A stretch of DNA of 64,000 nt from Agapetus fuscipes (lineage: Eukaryota > Arthropoda > Insecta > Trichoptera > Glossosomatidae). Below the pieces are notes generated by a model, which searched no databases, was not told the DNA's origin, and worked only from the letters and a program-made list of their open reading frames with translations. Position 1 is the stretch's first letter. Each line of letters opens with the position of its first letter. Where the stretch lies: positions 372,001 through 436,000 of the forward strand of contig OX637343.1 of the NCBI GenBank assembly GCA_951799405.1. The letters are read 5' to 3'. This document shows, piece after piece, positions 41,116 to 51,386 of this stretch. The position numbers and the translations under genes are program-made.

Positions 41116-41380
41116 ATCCCAAAGGGGGTGTTTTAATTAAACCAAAGAGTGTACACAAGTACAGACTTGTGATATAAATTGATCCGTTGGTATTTAATAT
41201 GCGCAGGATGATCTGCGGATTTGACGCTTTAGACAGGGGTCTAAATGACGAGGAACTTGCGCTGAACTAGAGTTCTATGAGCAGAGGACTTACCTTGATT
41301 CTCGTGAGACAATTTCCCGCGTAAACACCTCAGGGCTTCCCTACACTTTGCATTCAAAACTAAACAGAATAAACGTCAGA

Positions 41381-41629
41381 ATCTAATCTAATCTAAGTTG
41401 CAACGATATGTTACATTGAGGATTCACATTACATGCGTTCTCACAAGCAGACACGCACAAATTCGCGCTTGCCGCATGTGAACCTACAACATAAAAAAAA
41501 CAAATCTCAAATGGGGATACACCCGGCAACTCCTGCCGCTTTTCCCTGAAACCGGGGGGGCATTGGCAAAAGTGAACCAATTTTTACAGCACGGGGGGTC
41601 AGCCTCATACCAACCTATCAGTAAAGGAG
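41381..41629 (-). mobile_element. Module 3A (A2)
   Basis: (TTAGA)n complement to CCTATCAGTAAAGGAG; the GCATGTG hairpin is shortened. Confidence 0.88.
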
Positions 41630-41768
41630 TCTTCACAAATTTATTTAATAAAAACCCACTCACACACTGTTTATACATCCATCTTAATTTGGCACCGTCT
41701 GCTTTCTTCCTAATGTATTCCATTCTGGAGATAGCTCCTTGTACATAAAAAAGACATATGTCACAGAT

Positions 41769-41786
41769 ACCTGTTCATGAACAGGT
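41769..41786. repeat. Perfect 18-bp palindrome
   Basis: ACCTGTTCATGAACAGGT, standing alone. Confidence 0.6.
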
Positions 41787-42158
41787 CCGGGCTAAGGCCA
41801 CCGGGAGCCCCAGTGCGAGGAAAGACGTGGGGCCCCCCACCCTTTCGATTATTTTGATTCGTTGTAAAATAACAAATCAGAATGTTCACTACAAAGCTTA
41901 AGGTTTGGGTATGTAGAAAGAATGGATGATGAAAGATCTACAAAGCGTATATACAGACGAAATGTGGAAGCGAAAAGAGGAAAAGGAAGACCGAGAAAAG
42001 CATGACTGGATCAGATTGGTAAAATAGTCAAAGAATGGGATGTATAGGGTTTTCCAATAAGAGGTGTTAATTTGAATAGCCCGCTATTTCGGTAGCTGTC
42101 ACTTTTGAAGCTGTTATTTTTTGACATTTGACAAGTAGAAACTACGCCATTACTAAAA

Positions 42159-42872
42159 ATGGAACGATACACGCTGCAACAACGCATTGTCGTCTTTGCT
42201 GATTGGGTCCTTGAAATGCATGAAAATGATCCGGAATTCCATCGAAAAATCATCATGACTGATGAGGCCCATTTCCACCTCGGTGGCTACGTCAACAAGC
42301 AAAATTGTCGCATCTGGGTCTCGGAAAACCCAAGAGTTATTGTTGAGAAGCCTCTCCATCCTCAACATGTGACTGTTTGGTGCGGTTTATGGTCCGGCGG
42401 TGTCATTGGACCTTACTTTTTCGAAAATGAGGTTGGATCAACAGTTACGGTGAATGGATTGCGCTATCGAGAGATGATTAGTGATTTTTTATGGCCGGAG
42501 TTGGATGGTATTGATCTGGACAACGTTTACTTTCAACAAGACGGCGCTACGTGCCACACACGCAACGAAACCATTGATCTTTTACGGGAAAAGTTTCCGG
42601 ACCGTGTTATCTCTCGAAGAGGTGATCACAATTGGCCACCAAGATCTTGTGATTTAACACCTTGCGACTTCTTCCTTTGGGGCCACGTGAAAGATAAGGT
42701 CTACGCCAAAAGCCCAGCGTCGATTCAAGACCTCAAAGATGGAATTCGTGAGGCTATCGAGGACATAGGGCAGCCACTTTGCGATTTGGTTATGGAAAAT
42801 TTCCTGAAAAGGATATGGTCCTGTAAGCGTGGTCGTGGTGGCCATTTGGTTGATGTTGTTTTTCATTATTAA
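42159..42872 (+). CDS. Mariner transposase lacking its DNA-binding domain
   Basis: 237 residues, against roughly 340-350 for the family. The first 10 residues (MERYTLQQRI) are the family N-terminus, but they join directly to FADWVLEM, which normally lies after the two helix-turn-helix domains, so about 100 residues are missing in frame. The catalytic core is kept: Asp35 (MTDEAHFH), Asp128 (FQQDGATCH) and Asp165 (SCDLTPCDFF), with 36 residues between the last two; Trp-Gly and the C-terminus GHLVDVVFHY follow. It cannot be expected to bind its own ends, though the chemistry site looks whole and the frame has no stops. Starts at an ATG 114 bases inside the left end. Intronless, alone, no sign of host use. 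Confidence 0.93.
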   Translation: MERYTLQQRIVVFADWVLEMHENDPEFHRKIIMTDEAHFHLGGYVNKQNCRIWVSENPRVIVEKPLHPQHVTVWCGLWSGGVIGPYFFENEVGSTVTVNGLRYREMISDFLWPELDGIDLDNVYFQQDGATCHTRNETIDLLREKFPDRVISRRGDHNWPPRSCDLTPCDFFLWGHVKDKVYAKSPASIQDLKDGIREAIEDIGQPLCDLVMENFLKRIWSCKRGRGGHLVDVVFHY

Positions 42873-42883
42873 TGGCATACCTT

Positions 42884-43175
42884 TTTAAAAAATGTAATTT
42901 GTCATGTATGTTCCTTGACTTATAGGTTGTTATGCGGCTGACCACCCATAATATAAAAATTGGTTCACTTTGCCAATGTCACCCCTGTTTCAGGGAAGGA
43001 CGGCAAGAGTTGCAAGGCTTATGTTCATTTGAGATTGGGTTTTTATATTGTAGGTCCACATGCGGCATGTGTTAGCGCGAAATTATACATATCTGCTTGT
43101 GGGAATGCATTTAGTATAAATCTTAAATGATATATATCTTTGCAGCTTAGATTAGATTAGATTAGATTAGATTAG
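42884..43175 (+). mobile_element. LINE-A end inserted in the mariner, 7-bp duplication
   Basis: ATACCTT at 42877-42883 and 43176-43182. The insert begins 26 bases upstream of TTCC, with AAAAAATGTAATTTGTCATG from the LINE-A UTR, and ends in (TTAGA)n. Confidence 0.93.
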
Positions 43176-43309
43176 ATACCTTCCTCTTTATTATGAAATA
43201 AACATGCGATCATTTATCTCAAAAAAGGGCATTTTTCTTTGAATATCAAAATAATACCTCTTATTGGAAAACCCTATATATACATCAAATGTAAAAGAAG
43301 GAAATTTAT

Positions 43310-43732
43310 TGTTATGTAAATAACAAATACATATAAATGTTAGGTTGGCGTATTAGTTATAGCCGGTGAGAGTTGAAGTAATTATTATAGGTGCCTAGGA
43401 AAGAGACATTCAATTATGTACCTACTGGAAGCTTTATGTTCCGGAAGGTTCCAGCGAAATTGGCTTCTAGTAACTACTGTCTTTGGGAGTACGAGTTTAA
43501 AGGGCTACAAGCGGCTTGCAAGAATCAGTCTATATACGACTCTCTGCTTTTAAACAAGAAAGACATTGTAAGTGAGGACCAACTGTGAAATAAATGTAAA
43601 GTGCTTAACCATAAATGTGAATTGTTAAAAATAAATATAAATTGTTAAATAAATCTAAGTGTAAAATAAATATCCATGAAAGAAGACCAGTTTTGTTAAT
43701 TTAAAGACTTTTTGAACCCTAAAAACACGACA
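43310..43732 (+). mobile_element. Solo LTR, 423 bp, same family as 20789
   Basis: TGTTATGTAAAT to AACACGACA; shared late segment AAGAAGACCAGT and GAACCCTAAAA. Flanks TTAT and GTAT agree at 3 of 4. Confidence 0.85.
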
Positions 43733-43800
43733 GTATGAAAAAGGTGATGGATATGAGTGAATTGAAAGAGGTATGCAAGGATAGGAAATAATGTATCATC

Positions 43801-44215
43801 ATTTTTAGAGGACATACAACCGATCATGTCACTCCTCCTCAGAGAGAGTGGAGTATTAAGTGTGCTTTATGGTATTCAACTCTCTCAGAGGAGCGGCCCC
43901 GTCTTATTTGATTGAACTGTGTGAGGTTGAGGAGATTGTTGGTAAGCGGTGCATCCTTCGCTCAGCAAGAGGTGATGCTACCAACAGGCTGAAAATGCCA
44001 CCTCGACGGAGTAGAACGGGCTTTGGGGATATGTAGGGCGTTAGGCTCAGCGGGACCGTTGTGCTGGAACCAGCTACCTCTGAAGCTGAGGACGGAGACC
44101 GGTGAAGAACATTTCAAGAAGGAGTTGAAAACGTTCATGTTTTCCAAAAAGCAAGTGAAGGATGCGCGCCCTTGGGGTGGCTGGAGCCACTAAACGGTGC
44201 CCAAAAGAGAAAAAA
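43801..44215 (+). mobile_element. CR1-like LINE 3' end, broken
   Basis: Shifted frames encode SAGPLCWNQLPLKLR and FKKELKTFMF, then GCGCCCTTGGGGTGGCTGG, the CR1 3' motif. Confidence 0.75.
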
Positions 44216-44243
44216 TATCCAACTTAAGGTATATCTAAAAAAA

Positions 44244-44740
44244 AAACGCAACTAAGCTACACATATAGTGTAACTTCTTGCCTGCGTTATCCTCGAAGAA
44301 GTCGCATGCGGCGATTCGGGACCTATTTATTTTTAAGGGGAAGGGGGCCGGCCTCACACCAACCACTTTCAATTGAAGTGGGAGTTTTCCCAGCTTTCGG
44401 AGGGGCTGGTTCTCATTTCTTGTGAAGGCTGAGTACACCTTGAGATCAAAACCTTGCTCTCGGCATAGAATGCAAGCGTTCTACCAACTGAGCTATCGAC
44501 CGGACTTTTTACGAGCATGATCGTCACTACAAAGCGCCAGTTTTAAAGCAAGACCCAGTTGCTGTAAGGCTGGATGGACCTTTTGATGACCGGGCTTTGG
44601 TGAAGGTTTATGATTTTTTCAACCCAGCGAAGAGCAAATTTGAAAATATAAATGGTATATTTTTTGTGCTCCGCCAGGATTTGAGCCCACAACCTTCCAT
44701 TCAGAGTCCGAAGTGTTACCACTGAACTACGGACCGGTCT
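44244..44740 (-). mobile_element. Composite SINE, complete
   Basis: Minus strand: SINE2 head at 44740 (GGTCCGTAGTTCAGTGG), SINE2 body, linker (AAAAAGTCCGGTCGATAGC), SINE1 head, body and tail at 44244. Only copy with both heads and the tail. Confidence 0.92.
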
Positions 44741-45059
44741 ACTATATAATGGAGGCAAATCTGCAGAGGCTCTGCCCCCCCCTTTAGCGGAATAACGACA
44801 GAGTTACAGTTCCTTGAACGCACTTTTCAGACCGCCCTTAATCCAGGCCTGCGCAAGGATTCTGTGACACACTCCTTCCGCTCTCTCAGAGCTATTCCAA
44901 GTAACAGATGCCAATTACTGAATTTGACAATTTTAATATGAGAAAATCATAGGATGTGCCAGACTCATATGTGAATGACGTCAACATTGGAAAAATGGAA
45001 CATTTCTGTCTAAAAAGCTTTTTGAAAAAGTTTTCAAATAACATTTATTTTAATAGGAT
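44741..45059. other. Gap, nothing recognised
   Basis: A scrap of the RTE 3' end (GCAGAGGCTCTGCCCC, 44763) only. Confidence 0.35.
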
Positions 45060-45200
45060 GGCTGATGATTCTGGAGTTGCTTTCCGGGATCTGTTGCCTT
45101 GGTCTGTGGGAGCTAGAGCTTCGGGACGTGTTGTCCATGCTTACAATGGACTTCTTCAGCGTAAAAGTTAAATGATGAAGATGATCTGATTTTTCTCACA
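45060..45200. mobile_element. Single arm of foldback element M
   Basis: GCTTTCCGGGATCTGTTGCC to ATGATGAAGATGATCTG; the opposite arm is absent. Confidence 0.75.
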
Positions 45201-45221
45201 GTTAACCTATTCAAAACGGTT

Positions 45222-45542
45222 ATTAAGTCGGTGTTATGGCCCAGGGGGGCAAATGGGCCGATTGTTCTAGCGTGTTTGGAATGGAATAACGTTGGTTCGA
45301 TCCCCGCTGAGGTCATTTGACCATAACTTTAACCCTGGTTGAACACATGTTTTTGGATATATTTATCAATAGTGGATAATTATTTGATATTAATAAATTA
45401 TTTGATGGATAATTATTTATTAATAGTTCATTAAAATAAACAATAAATAATTATTAATTGATTATTTTAATACCTGTTTCTGGCCAGGCAGAATAGGTTG
45501 GTGAATTGCATTCTTCTTCACAAATCTATTAAAAAAATAACA
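45222..45542 (+). mobile_element. SINE3, longest copy
   Basis: Head TTATTAAGTCGGTG to GGTTCGATCCCCGC (B box); body AACTTTAACCCTGGTTG; a local ATTATTTGAT duplication; CTGTTTCTGGCCAGG; A-rich tail. Confidence 0.8.
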
Positions 45543-45655
45543 ATATCTATCGCCACTTCATTTCAGCGTCTCAAAACAAAGCCAACGCAACACACAACAC
45601 AACACTACGCAGCTAACAGCCATGCTACAATCAGGACATCAACCGCCACATCACT

Positions 45656-45737
45656 AAAACCTTTGCGGCATTACAACAGTTGGCATAGGCCCCTAGAATC
45701 TCAGAAATCTAGGGAGTATCACCCACAGGATTCCTTA
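45656..45737 (+). mobile_element. SINE2 'b' 3' end fragment
   Basis: GGCATTACAACAGTTGGC and ATCTAGGGAGTATCACCC. Confidence 0.65.
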
Positions 45738-45792
45738 AACAAAAGTCAAAGCGTTAGTGACGCATATGCAAGGTGTTAGTATTATTTGTAAG

Positions 45793-46120
45793 ACCGGTCG
45801 AAAAAATATACCATTTCTATTTTCAAATTTGCTCTTCGTTGGGTTGAAAATTTCATAAACTCTTACCAAAGACCGGTCATCAAAAGGTTCATCCAGCCTT
45901 ACAACAACTGGGTCTTGGTTGAGAATAGACATTTTTTATCGACGACAAAGCTCGTAAATTCGGTCGATAGCTTAGTTGGTAGAGTGCTTGCATTACATCC
46001 AGAGAGCAAGCTTACCTGTAAAAATAAATAGCTCGCGGATCGCCACATGTGACCTCTTCGGGGATAACGCACACAAGAAGTTATACAATATGTGTAGCTT
46101 AGCTTTGTTAAGTTGCGTTG
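45793..46120 (+). mobile_element. Composite SINE with two internal deletions
   Basis: SINE2 (tRNA region deleted: GACCGGTC joins AAAAAATATACC), linker CTCGTAAATTCGG, SINE1 head and 3' end without most of its body. Confidence 0.82.
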
Positions 46121-46551
46121 CATATCATGCCTCAACCCCTTCTCCCTCTTCTGTACCATTTATGTTTGACTCCTATCCACCCAAATACCTCACGCATCAC
46201 CCAAATCACTCAGAAATTCCACCTCGATGACTGTACAGGGTATCGTGGTTGCAGATTGGACGATGACGCATTAATGACCCCATCATCGAGGAGTCTACAC
46301 GAGTTCCTGGACCCTGAAGACCCCTCGATCTGGAGGTCTTCTGCATAAGTCAGCAGGTGTGTGATTGATAAGACCTAGAGTATGGAAAGTCCCAGAGGAA
46401 TTCTACGTCAAGCTAACGTTCAATAGAGAAGAAGCAGCATTCACGTGAATTGAAGCTTGATGATCCTTGGCATATAGGTTGATTAAAAATTGCTTTACTA
46501 TTGTCAATGGGCACCCCAGTTTGAGGTAAATCGGCTTAAACGCTATAAACG
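46121..46551. other. Gap, nothing recognised
   Basis: Moderate GC with ATCGAGGAGTCTACACG; no family assigned. Confidence 0.35.
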
Positions 46552-46621
46552 CTGCTGAGCTACACACAAGGTGTAACTTCTTGTTGCGGCGTCGCCGAAG
46601 GTGCGCATGTGGCGAGTGGAA
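46552..46621 (-). mobile_element. SINE1 3' end
   Basis: TGAGCTACACACAAGGTG to CGCATGTGGCGAGTGG. Confidence 0.7.
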
Positions 46622-46962
46622 TCTGATCTAATCCAATCTAAGTTGCAAAGATATGTAACATTGGGGATTCACATTACATGCATTCTCACAAGCACACACG
46701 TACAAGTTAGCGCTTGAGTATGCCGCATGTGAACCTACAACATTAAAACCAAATCTTAAATGGACATACACCCTGCAACTCTTGCCGACCATCCCTGAAA
46801 CAGAGTAGACATTGGCAAAGTGAACCATTTTTACAGCATAGGTGATCAGCCGCATACCAGCTTATAGTCAAGGAACATATACGACAAATAACATTTTATA
46901 TATTAATAAATTATAATATCTATGGACAACAAAACTAAAACAGAAAACAAATTAAAATTCAT
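46621..46962 (-). mobile_element. LINE-A UTR plus module 3A
   Basis: 3A 46621-46874, then the UTR (CAAATAACATTTTATATATT, GACAACAAAACTAAAAC) as in the copy at 59075. Confidence 0.85.
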
Positions 46963-47030
46963 AATGTGAACCTTTAATGTTAAATATATTTGCAACTTAG
47001 ATTAGATTAGATAAGATGAGATAAGACTCC
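46963..47030 (+). mobile_element. Module 3A tail
   Basis: CTTTAATGTTAAATATATTT, TGCAACTTAGATTAG with an irregular tail (AAGATGAG). Confidence 0.7.
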
Positions 47031-47343
47031 CAGCCCAGAGCACTCTTCTGACTTCAAGTGACCTCACATCGTCTCAGCTTGTTCACGGCAAGATGAAATG
47101 AGAAATGAATAAGAAATTCGCCGTGAATTGTTCACGTCGCCAAGTTGGCAGCGGTTGAGCCTTGAGAATGCTCACTGCTCACACCCAGCTCACGGGTCCG
47201 GGAGTGATTAGCAAGAAAGCTAATCTAACTTGAGCTAATCTTGCAGAGAGTTCAGCGGCTCGACAAGCTACTGTCTAATTTACAACGGGCTAGGGATGTG
47301 TGGAAACCTTTTTAATTTCACAAATAACTTTAAGAGAAAACGT
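47031..47343. other. Gap, nothing recognised
   Basis: No repeat family or ORF. Confidence 0.4.
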
Positions 47344-47440
47344 CCAATAACCAATTAAAAAATATTTTATTAGGTTTGTGGTTTTTCGGGTTTGATTATG
47401 GTCTACACCGAAAAACTAAATATTTGTTAGTCTTTTTGTT
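47344..47440. repeat. Repeat R
   Basis: GGTTTGTGGTTTTTCGGG, GGTCTACACCGAAAAACTAA. An inverted copy is at 51281-51386. Followed by AGCAACCCGGCCGTGTG. Confidence 0.65.
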
Positions 47441-47499
47441 AGCAACCCGGCCGTGTGACATCACATTTTTTTTCTTTTGACAATCCATGTACATAATAT

Positions 47500-47747
47500 C
47501 GCACGCTTAATCATAAAGAGCAATAACTAAAAAAAAAAAAATGTTGGGAAATCACGTTTGAAGTTCAGACAACCAGTACAACTTGTATGGGATGAAAAAG
47601 GCGGCCGATGTTTTATCTCGGTCATATTCGTCCAAATTGAACGGCTGTCGCATTCTACCAATTCTTCTCGCATTGTTCTTGCGTTTTATTACAAAATCTC
47701 TATTTTCCCAATTTTCGAGTTATTGCTCTTCATTATTAAGCGTGCGA
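47500..47747. mobile_element. MITE family Q, copy 2, AATAT duplication
   Basis: CGCACGCTTAATCATAAAGA and the inverse CATTATTAAGCGTGCG. AATAT stands at both flanks. Confidence 0.88.
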
Positions 47748-47776
47748 ATATCTCTTTTAGTTTAAATGGACTTGAT

Positions 47777-47911
47777 GATTCCTTGGCTTATGGGTTGGTA
47801 TGAGGCTGACCACCCATACTGTAAGAAATGGTTCACTTTGCCAATGTAACCCATGTGTCAGGGAAGGTCGGCAAAAGTTGTAGGGTTTATGTTAATTTGC
47901 TGTTTGGTTTA
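47777..47911 (+). mobile_element. Module 3A 5' half
   Basis: ATTCCTTGGCTTATGGG to AATTTGCTGTTTGG. 47912-48075 is unassigned. Confidence 0.8.
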
Positions 47912-48075
47912 TAGAAGAATTTCAATATTTAAAAATACTAAGAACTTTATTATATTTTTCACTTTGCCATCACTAGCTTCCGTGTTGATTTTCATACGAG
48001 TTGGAAGTAATTTCACAGCCCATAGAAATTATTGTCCTCAGGGCTCCAGTGATGTAAAACCATAAACTCTTGTAT

Positions 48076-48288
48076 CATCTAATATCTAATCTTATCTATT
48101 CCGAGTTGCAAAGATATGTTAGGTACATGGATTGTTCACATAATATAATATGCATTCTCACAAATCTCATATGGGCATACACCCTGCAACTCTTTCCGTC
48201 CTTCCCTGGAACAGGGGTAACATTGGCAAAGTGAACCATTTTTTACAGCATGGGTGGTCAGCCGCATACCAACCTATAAGTCAAGGAA
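48076..48288 (-). mobile_element. Module 3A with internal deletion
   Basis: About 50 bases are missing between GCATTCTCACAA and ATCTCATATGG, removing the GCATGTG hairpin. Confidence 0.85.
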
Positions 48289-48310
48289 CCATCCTTTTAA
48301 TAATAATAAT

Positions 48311-48936
48311 TGGACCAGCCCGTAGTCCGTAGTGGCAGCACTTCGGACTCGTAAATGGAAGGTTGTGGATTCGGATCCCGGCGAAGCACAAAAATATACC
48401 ATTTATATTTCGAATGTGCTCTTCGCTGGGTTGAAAAATTCATAAACCTTTACCGATGACCGGTCACCAAAGGTCCATCCAGCCTTACAACAACTGGGTC
48501 TTGCTTGAGTATTGGCGCTTTGTAGCGACGACCAAGCTCGTACACCTTTGCGGCACTACAACAAGTGTCATAGACCCCTAGAGTCTTTAGAATCTAGGAA
48601 GTCTCCCGCACAGGATTTCTTAAAAAAAAAAAAAAAGAATAATAATATTAGGATGATTTACTTGGTGAGCGCTGTTTTTGTGTGAATCACACCTCAAGAG
48701 CCGTCTGCGAGCTTGTCGTCGCTGTAGAAAGCGCCAATTCTCAAACAATACCCAATTGCTATCAGGCTGGATGAACCTTTAGTGACCGGTCTTTGGTACA
48801 GGTATATGAATTTTCACCAAGCGAAGAGCATATTTGAAAATATAAATTACATATTTTATGCCTCCGCCTGGATTCGAACCCACAGCCTTCCATTTACGAG
48901 TCAGAAGTGTTAACCACTAGACTACGGACCGGTCTG
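48311..48936. mobile_element. Tail-to-tail SINE2 pair
   Basis: A plus SINE2 with 'b' end and poly-A (48311-48636) faces a minus SINE2 with 'a' end (48651-48936). The two meet at AATAATAATATTAGGATG. Confidence 0.88.
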
Positions 48937-49206
48937 ATAAATCAATATTTAAATATTGAAAGAAAAGTATCGTCACTGTAATCGCACGGACAATGCAGAA
49001 GCAATCGCATTGGCGTTTTTTGATATCGATGTAGTGATTCACTTTGCTAATATCACCCCTGTTTCAGGGAAGGTCGGCAAGATTTGCAGGGCTTATGTTC
49101 ATTTGAGATTGTGTTTTTATATTGTAGGTCCACATGCGGCATGTGTCAGTGAGATTTTTTTAGTGTCTGCTTGTGGGAAGGCATTTAATATGAATCTCAA
49201 ATGATA

Positions 49207-49762
49207 TCGACGGTTAAAAGCGATATTTTAGTCAAAAATGAGTTATGAATGCTATCCTACTTGAATTTTTCCGCTCTTTCTAATGCGCTAACTCCCATAG
49301 CTCTACGATGATTTTTGTGTTATTTATGTCCAAGCAAACAACTGCGTTTCGAAGTATGGTTTTTGTGTAACCGACAAGATTGTGGCCTTTTTTGCCCTAA
49401 AGGCGCTTGTGGCATCTAAATCTAATCTAATCTAATCTAAGCTGCAAAGATATATATCATTTAAGATTTATATTAAATGCGTTCCCACAAGCAGACACGT
49501 ATAATTTTGCGCTAACACATGCCGCATGTGGGCCTACAATATAAAAACCCAATCTCAAATGAACATAAGCCCTGCATAAAAACCACATTAATAGAAATGT
49601 CAATAAATGCCTTTAATTGTTTAATTTTAGAGCTGTTTTGATTTTAACGATAAGATAAAAAATAAAAAAGTTAAGCCATTTTTCTGCAATCTCAAACATT
49701 AAATTGCTCTCCTGCACAATTTAGTTTATGTCGCTTATGCCCTACTGCCTTTTAACCGTCGA
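49207..49762. mobile_element. MITE family H, TA duplication, with insert
   Basis: TCGACGGTTAAAAG and CTTTTAACCGTCGA; TA on both sides (49205-49206, 49763-49764). Interrupted at 49415-49576. Confidence 0.88.
49415..49576 (-). mobile_element. Module 3A (A1), 5'-truncated, nested in H
   Basis: (TTAGA)n complement to AACATAAGCCCTGCA; GCAT at both junctions. Confidence 0.85.
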
Positions 49763-50051
49763 TATATATCTGTGCAACTTAGATTTAGATTTATATTTTA
49801 AGTTTGCCGTCGCTGATATCACATGTACAACAAATTGAAGACACTCTCACCTCCTCGAAACAAAGTGACAGAGCTACTTTATGTTCTGTCATAAATGTGA
49901 GAAGGCTTCTGGAAGTTTCCAGTGAATGTGACGCCTACGATATATAGCTTTGTATGCGCGTCTCGCCTCAACTTATGTACAAGCCGTCAACTAACTCTCG
50001 ACTGGCGAGAAACTTCCTCGTGCACGAGAACAAAAGTGTAAGAAAAACAAT

Positions 50052-50440
50052 CATCTATAATCCAAGTTGCAAACATTCTAATCTTATCTAAATCTAAGTT
50101 GCGAATATATGTATCATTTGAGATTCATATTAAATACATTCCCACAAGGAGACACGCATAATTTCGCGCTGACACATGCCGCATGTCTAATCTAATCTAA
50201 TCTGAGTTGCAAAGATATGTTACATTTGAGATTCACATTATATGCATTCTCACAACCAGACATGCACATTGTACAAGTTCGCGCTTGCACATGCCTCATG
50301 TGAGCCTTCAACATAAAAACCAAATCTCAAATGGACATACACCCTGCAACTCTTGCCGTCCTTTCCTGAAACAGGGGTGACATTGGCAAAGTGAACCATT
50401 TTTCCAGCATGGGTGGTCAGCCGCATACCAACCTATAAGC
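50052..50440 (-). mobile_element. Three consecutive 3A copies
   Basis: A tail scrap (50052-50078), an A1 copy cut at its hairpin (50080-50186), and a full A2 copy (50187-50440). 49801-50051 is unassigned. Confidence 0.82.
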
Positions 50441-50514
50441 AAAGCACCCTAATCACATATACCTGTGACGTTTTCTCGCTGATAAAAACATCAATTCCAT
50501 TTGAACTAAAGGAG

Positions 50515-50848
50515 CCGGTCGATAGCTCAGTTGGTAGAGTGTTTGCAATCCATGCCGTGAGCTCGGGTTCGAATCCCACCGAGGGTGCCAGATATGATTA
50601 CCCGTTTCGGTGTTTATTTCAAACCCCAAAATAAAATACCGGCAAGGTTTACTCAGCCTTTACAAGAAATGAGTACCAGCTCTTTCGGGAGCTGGGAAAC
50701 CCCCACTTCAACTGAAGTGGTTGGCGTAAGGCCGGCCCCCTTACCTGTAAAAATACATAGGTTCAAATCGCCACATGCGACCCCTTCGGGGATAACGCGG
50801 CAAGAAGTTACACTATATGTGTAGCTTAGTTGCGTTGCGTTTGCGTTG
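50515..50848 (+). mobile_element. SINE1, complete
   Basis: GGTCGATAGCTCAGTTGG, GGGTTCGAATCCCACC, body, tail GTTGCGTTGCG. Confidence 0.93.
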
Positions 50849-51011
50849 CGAGATAATATGTATGTATGTCCATGGATTGTCAAAAGAAAAAAATGTGATG
50901 TCGCACGGCCGGATTGCTTTTTTTTTTTTTTTTTATTATTCAACAAACAGAACAATACAATAATGGATACGATAGTAATGTGTATAAGAAAAATATAATA
51001 ATATAGCGTAT

Positions 51012-51257
51012 TGCTTATAGGTTGGTATGAGGCTGACCACCCATACTGTAAAAAATGGTTCACTTTGCCAATGTCACCCCTGTTTCAGGGAAGGTCGGCA
51101 AAAGTTGTGGGGCTTATGTTCATTTGAGGTTTGGATTTTATTTGTAAGTACACATTCAGCATTTGTAAGCGCGAACTACACTTGTTGGTTTGTGGGCATA
51201 CATCTGAGAGCTTTAAATGAATATATCCTTGCAACTTAGATTATAGATTATTATTAT
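51012..51257 (+). mobile_element. Module 3A (A3)
   Basis: GCTTATAGGTTGGTATGAGG to CAACTTAGATTATAGATT. Confidence 0.9.
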
Positions 51258-51280
51258 AGCTCCAATTACAAGACAAACAG

Positions 51281-51386
51281 ACAAATTGCTAACAAAAAGA
51301 CAACCAAATATTTTTATTAATGAATATTTAGTTTTTTGGTGTAGACCATGGTCAAACCCGAAAAACCACAAACTTTATAAAATATT
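51281..51386. repeat. Repeat R, inverted relative to 47344
   Basis: TTGCTAACAAAAAGACAACC, TTTAGTTTTTTGGTGTAGAC, CCCGAAAAACCACAAAC. Confidence 0.65.

Larger units (their letters stand above)
42045..43276 (+). mobile_element. Mariner-type transposon, TA duplication
   Basis: Inverted ends TAGGGTTTTCCAATAAGAGG and the exact inverse CCTCTTATTGGAAAACCCTA; TA on both sides. About 930 bp without the LINE-A insert in its 3' non-coding part. Encodes the transposase at 42159-42872. Confidence 0.95.
41890..43800 (+). mobile_element. RTE-type LINE piece hit by a mariner and a solo LTR
   Basis: RTE parts: 41890-42044 (FGYVERMDDERS, KRGKGRPRKA), 43277-43309, 43733-43800 (KKVMDMSELKEVCKDRK). Rejoined they follow the order of the copies at 55149 and 60895. 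Coding is broken by stops. Confidence 0.82.
49030..49800 (+). mobile_element. Module 3A (A1) carrying MITE H that carries 3A
   Basis: Outer 3A: 49030-49204 and 49765-49800. Three layers in under 800 bp. Confidence 0.88.

Noticed and set aside
41769..41786. Ecdysone response element
   Set aside because: The palindrome does not match the AGGTCA-type half-site spacing, and no gene is near.
49801..50051. LTR promoter (GATATATAGC)
   Set aside because: TG/CA ends and duplications could not be located.
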